A DNA stretch of 64,000 nucleotides from Papilionanthe hookeriana x Papilionanthe teres (taxonomy: Eukaryota; Streptophyta; Magnoliopsida; Asparagales; Orchidaceae). Positions 60,023 to 64,000 of this stretch are shown in pieces. A program made the position numbers and the translations under genes. The notes below the pieces were generated by a model. The model saw nothing but the letters and a program-made list of their open reading frames with translations, made no database searches and was not told where the DNA came from. The stretch lies in NCBI GenBank assembly GCA_022702705.1, contig CM040421.1, positions 75,758,121 through 75,822,120 of the forward strand, given 5' to 3'. Position 1 is the first letter of the stretch. Every line of letters begins with the position of its first letter.

Positions 60023-63000
60023 TTTTGGAGTTATGAATTTTTAAAGTTTAATTTTACTCATGTGACTTAACTAATCCATTTAGTGGGGTTAAACATTTCC
60101 AATTGATTCCAAATTTTTATGTGAGGTCCCCCTAATCCTAAAGATCAGTGGAGAATTATTTTCCAGTTCTTTTGATGTGTGGTTAACCCTAATTAATTAA
60201 AATTTAGTTTTGAGTAATTAGGCCAATTAGGGTTATTCTTAATTAATTAACTCAAAATATAATTATCTTAGGGTTCTTTGGTCCTAAGAAACTTCCCCAA
60301 ATTTTTCTATAATTTTCTAAGCAATATGCTAATTAATGGAATTAAAATACCAAAAACCGTGACATAAACTTGAAAAATACATAACTTGTCATAGGGATAG
60401 CCTCTGACCTTGAAAAATTCAAGGAATGTTCCCAAGATCAGAGGCTTCAAAAGCCCTATGGTCTAATGCCATAGTGAATTGCTTATGCAAATGGAGAATC
60501 AAAATACTGAAATGAGTAAATAATTAATTAAAACTAAAATACTCATCAAATTAATTCAGTTCTTTTTCCACATTATTCTCCTCTGTTAACTGAGTAAGAG
60601 AGTATTTTTATTTTATTTTTGTGATTTTTCTACACAAAGATATGGATTTTCTAAGTTTCAGGTATTTAAATAAATCAAAAAAATCCATATTTTTCTATTT
60701 ATCCACGCGACACTGACTCAACCTCGGCAGCTCCGAAAGCCCAAGCGTCGCCTCCTCATTCGACGCTGTCATCCGACTCAGCGCTCTGGGGGCCCGCAGT
60801 TCACGTACTATCCTTCGATCCGGCGCAATCTGGACCGTCCGCTCGATACAAGTGTGATCGAACGGCGCCTGGTCATCGTCTACGATTGGTGTCCACCCGA
60901 GAGCGTCCACACTAAAACCCTAAGAACTCTCTCATTTCTCAACAGATTTCGTGTTCTTATGCTCTATGGATTCGTCTTGAAGAGACGAACACATCCATAT
61001 GGTTTACATGCATTGAAATCAACTCAAACGAAATGCAAAATCGCTAGAAGCTCTCGGGGAGGAGGAGTGTCCATACCTTGGTTCAGGAGGTGAGGCCTCA
61101 ACTGAATGTGCTCGGCACGTTCACTGGAGTTGGAGGAGCCTGGGGAAGAAGCCTCTGGCCCGGTCGAATTGTCTAAGTACAACTTCCACCAAGCCCGATT
61201 TCAAAGCTTGGTCGATAGAGAGAATGGCTGGCCTGGTGAGGGGGCTTCCACTGGGGAACTCCTTCTCTTGGTCTTGTGCAGGTGTGGGTGAGTTTAATTT
61301 GATTTTGGTGGAGGTTCTAGGGATGTCCTGTTCTGGGCTGAGAATTGTGCTCCAAAATTGAGCTCAATCAATGGGGTTTAGGGCAGAGGAACACTGGGAA
61401 TCAGTTGCTCTAGGTTAGGAGAAGGTCATGGAGCAATTTGGGTAGAGTTTTGTTAAGCTCTGGTTCATCACCTTGTTTGGCCGAGAAGGTGCTGGGTTTA
61501 AATAGGCATGGCTGGAGGGCCTCCCAGGGGGAGTTAGGGCTTGGGATCAGCTGCTCTATGCAAGGGAAGAACAAACATGGAGTCCAATTGAGTTGGGACA
61601 GCTCAGCCAGGTGAATTTGAATTTTTGAATCCAAATAAAGCTCCCGGCCATGGTGTTTTCCGGCGACTGTGGTGGCTGGCCGGCCAGGCATGGGTCACCT
61701 TCATGGTCAGTGAGGTCAGGGTTTGAATTTGGTGCAAGCAATGGAGATTGGCCATGTGTAAAGTGGATGAATTGAAATGGAATGGGGGAGGCTTATTTTG
61801 GGTTCAATTTGGTCAACCCATGGTTTTAGGCTTGGTACACCATCCAAGGCTGGTTTGGACTGAAGAGAAAGTCACTTGGGTCAGCTTGATTAGTGGGGTC
61901 AAGTCACAATCCAAGTACAATTAAGTTTAAGCATAGGTTAAGGGAAGCATAGGAATGTTTAATCATCTTTAAGGGAATCATTAAAGGGCTCCCTTCTCTT
62001 GCCATAAATGGATTGATGACAAGGCCAAGCTATCATGGCTTCATATGGCTTGTGAATAACTCCATTGTGGCTTCATTTGGCTTTGGAAAAGTCAAGTCAT
62101 TTGCATGAAGAAGGATATTGGCATTTTTGATGATTTTAAGGGAGATTGTCATGAGGCCAGGATTGGAATAATTTGATGATTAATTAGAACATTAGGGATG
62201 ATATTAAATTGAATGCATGATGAGGGAGAGTGTTATAGGGGCTTTGGATGAATTTTTGAGCTTTTGGATTTTGTGGAAGTGGGCTTTTAGAATGGTTTAA
62301 GAAAGTGGACCTTTAGGTTTGAAAACAAATTGGTTGATGGAAATTTTGTGAAGGATTGGGCCAAACAAATGTTTGGTTTAGTTTAGGGATGTGGCATGAA
62401 CATTTTGGAAAAGATTTGGTATCATTTAGAGTGGAATTGGATTTAATTTGGGCTTTGTTTGGTAAAGGGCTAAAGTGGGTCAAATTGGGCTAACTTGGGC
62501 TAAGGTTGGGCTAAGGTTAGATTTGATGTAAAATTAATGTTGAGAAATGTTTATGGGAGTGTCACAAAGAGTTTTCAACTTTGGTTGGGCTTTGATTTTG
62601 GGATTTGGGCCCATTTGGGTTTATGGTGGGTTTAGGTCAAAAATGGGGATTTTAGTTTTTGGTTAGGTTTGGGTAGAGTTTAGGTTCAAATTTGGGGCAA
62701 ATCTTGTTAGTGTTTTGTTTTTTGTGATATTAGGAAGGTTTAGGAAAAGATTTGGGGTTAATTGGAGTTGAGTTGGGTTAGTTTTGGCTAAGTTTAGGTC
62801 ATGGGCCAAAATTGGGCTTTAAGCTTCAAATTGGAATTGGATCCAAATGTTAATCAAATTGGGCTTGTATTTGGTCTAAATTCATATTGGAGATATTTAA
62901 TTGAAGTTTAGAATTGAATTGGGTCAAAGTTGAGGTCAATTGGGTTGATTTAGTGGGACATTGGGTCTACTTGGGTTAAAAATTGGTCAAATTGGGGGTT

Positions 63001-63870
63001 TTGGTAAAAGTGGGTTAAATTGACAAAATTGGCCTATGGTGTAGTTAAACAAAATCAAATTAGGAATATTTGGGATTTTTTGGAATTTTCTTGGAATTTT
63101 TGGAATTTATGGATATTTTGGTTAAAAGGGTATTGGGGGGTATTTGGAGGGTGTTGGGGGGTATTTTTAGAAATTTTGGTATATTTGGCTAAGGATGATC
63201 AATTTCAATGGTGGGAAATGTTTAGGATTTGCTTTTAGGAATTTTGGGTAATTTAGGTAATTTTGCAAATTTTGGGTAGCTTCAAGGACATTTGGTAGGT
63301 TTGGTGGGTATAGGGTCCCGGATATCAAAAATTGAAATTTTGGAGAAATAAAGATTGAACATGTTTGAGTAGAATGGAATCACTTTGGTTGAGCCATGAA
63401 GCCATATCAAGCCCATAAGAGCCATGAGAGGACTCATTTGAGGCATTCACTATGTTGTTCCTAACCCTCTTAGCCAGGGGCCTAGGGGTTAAGGTCCATC
63501 CATATGAATTACCTACATGAGTCAGGAAGTCAAGCTAGGTATGAATGGTTTTAGGATTTGGAATGTGTGTGAAAGTGTAATGTGTGCAGGTCAACCCTCA
63601 CCAGACCAGGCCACCCAGGGTAGTCCTAAGGCCAAAGAGTCTTATAGGGAACTCATCCTTTAAGGCTCCACATTTGATCTTAACCCTCCAAATGACTTAG
63701 GGGTTTACAATCAAACTTATGGGGTTTGCAGGGAGTTAAGAGGTGTTTGAATCTCTAAGTGGTGGGTTCCATTTCTAGTCCTCTAAGATAGTCAAAGGGA
63801 AAGCCTAAGGCTAGATCCTAAGAACTAAGGAGAGAGAAGAGAAAAGACCTCATCAAAAATGAGGTCAACA
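60023..63870 (-). repeat. 5' LTR of the Ogre-like element, piece 3 (U3 side)
   Basis: Matches 21441-25265 of the left LTR, ending GAGGTCAACA before GTCAG. TATA-like box on the minus strand at 61497-61504; G-quadruplex motif on the plus strand at 63128-63161. A plus frame of 61 codons at 61106-61291 has a close equal at 22520-22705, which reflects LTR identity rather than coding constraint. Confidence 0.92.
63128..63161 (+). promoter_or_regulatory. G-quadruplex motif in U3 of the right giant LTR
   Basis: Four G-runs with short TATT, TATTTGGA and TGTT loops, the counterpart of 24544-24576. Confidence 0.6.
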
Positions 63871-64000
63871 GTCAGCAGGTGGATTGGGCTGATAATGAGT
63901 ATAATGGGGGCATTCAAGAAAAATGACATCAGGCTCACCACTGTAGTACCTAGCCTGAGCATCATAATAAGCAATCCCAAAATCAGAGTGTCGCAGAAGA
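63871..64000 (-). pseudogene. Env-position ORF of the base-layer Athila-like element, upstream part
   Basis: On the minus strand one frame is open across all 130 bases (words SDFGIAYYDAQARYYSGEP and VIFLECPHYTHYQ) and is in phase with the terminal codons at 17912-17935. The gene's beginning lies beyond the window. Its length and acidic end match the equivalent 46732-47004 segment of the intact element. No membrane span is visible. Confidence 0.65.

Overview
This window is plant nuclear heterochromatin built almost entirely from nested and decayed retroelements. I found no host protein gene, no rRNA gene and no functional tRNA gene. A flowering plant is the likely source. The evidence is a Tat/Ogre-type Ty3/gypsy element with two RNase H domains, Athila-type elements primed by a tRNA-Asp-like site, an L1-type plant LINE and a tRNA-derived SINE. 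I cannot name the species.

Left part (1-14.6 kb). Bases 1-2865 are an old, truncated copy of a giant LTR. Next is an inverted L1-type LINE (about 2866-10475), split by a solo Athila-like LTR (5966-7795, target duplication ATGGT). From 10.5 to 14.6 kb lies unassigned AT-rich sequence with four long (AT)n tracts, a SINE embedded between two of them (12380-12535), a TATA-containing stretch, and a degenerate minisatellite of about 97 bp per unit.

Right part (14.6-64 kb). This is one stack of insertions. The base layer is an Athila-like element on the minus strand: its 3' LTR is 14823-16502, its internal 3' end is 16503-17940, and it resumes at 63871-64000. Into its env-like reading frame went an Ogre-like element (17941-63870, target duplication GTCAG, coding strand minus). 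Its LTRs are about 7.3 kb each: the left one is 17941-25265, and the right one lies in three pieces at 35530-36783, 50266-52517 and 60023-63870. With the later insertions removed, the two LTRs come to 7325 and about 7354 bp, and the element to about 25 kb. Two later insertions sit in the right LTR: a complete 13.5-kb Athila-like element (36784-50260, plus strand, target duplication CAACA) and a 7.5-kb inverted solo LTR of the same giant family (52518-60017, target duplication TGTAT).

Gene content. On the minus strand the Ogre-like element reads: tRNA primer site, an extra ORF1, gag, protease, RT, RNase H, archaeal-type RNase H, integrase, then a second ORF that resembles ORF1, and a polypurine tract. 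The Athila-like element reads on the plus strand: primer site, gag, protease, RT, RNase H, integrase, a spacer with GGCGCC palindromes, an env-position ORF, a conserved 3' noncoding region, and a polypurine tract. Every coding region carries stops or frameshifts, so no element here looks autonomous. The most unusual observations are the LTR length, old copies of the LTR/primer-site junction captured inside three different LTRs, the ORF1-like frame repeated behind integrase, and recurring GC-rich inverted repeats in the U3 regions and ahead of the env-position ORF.
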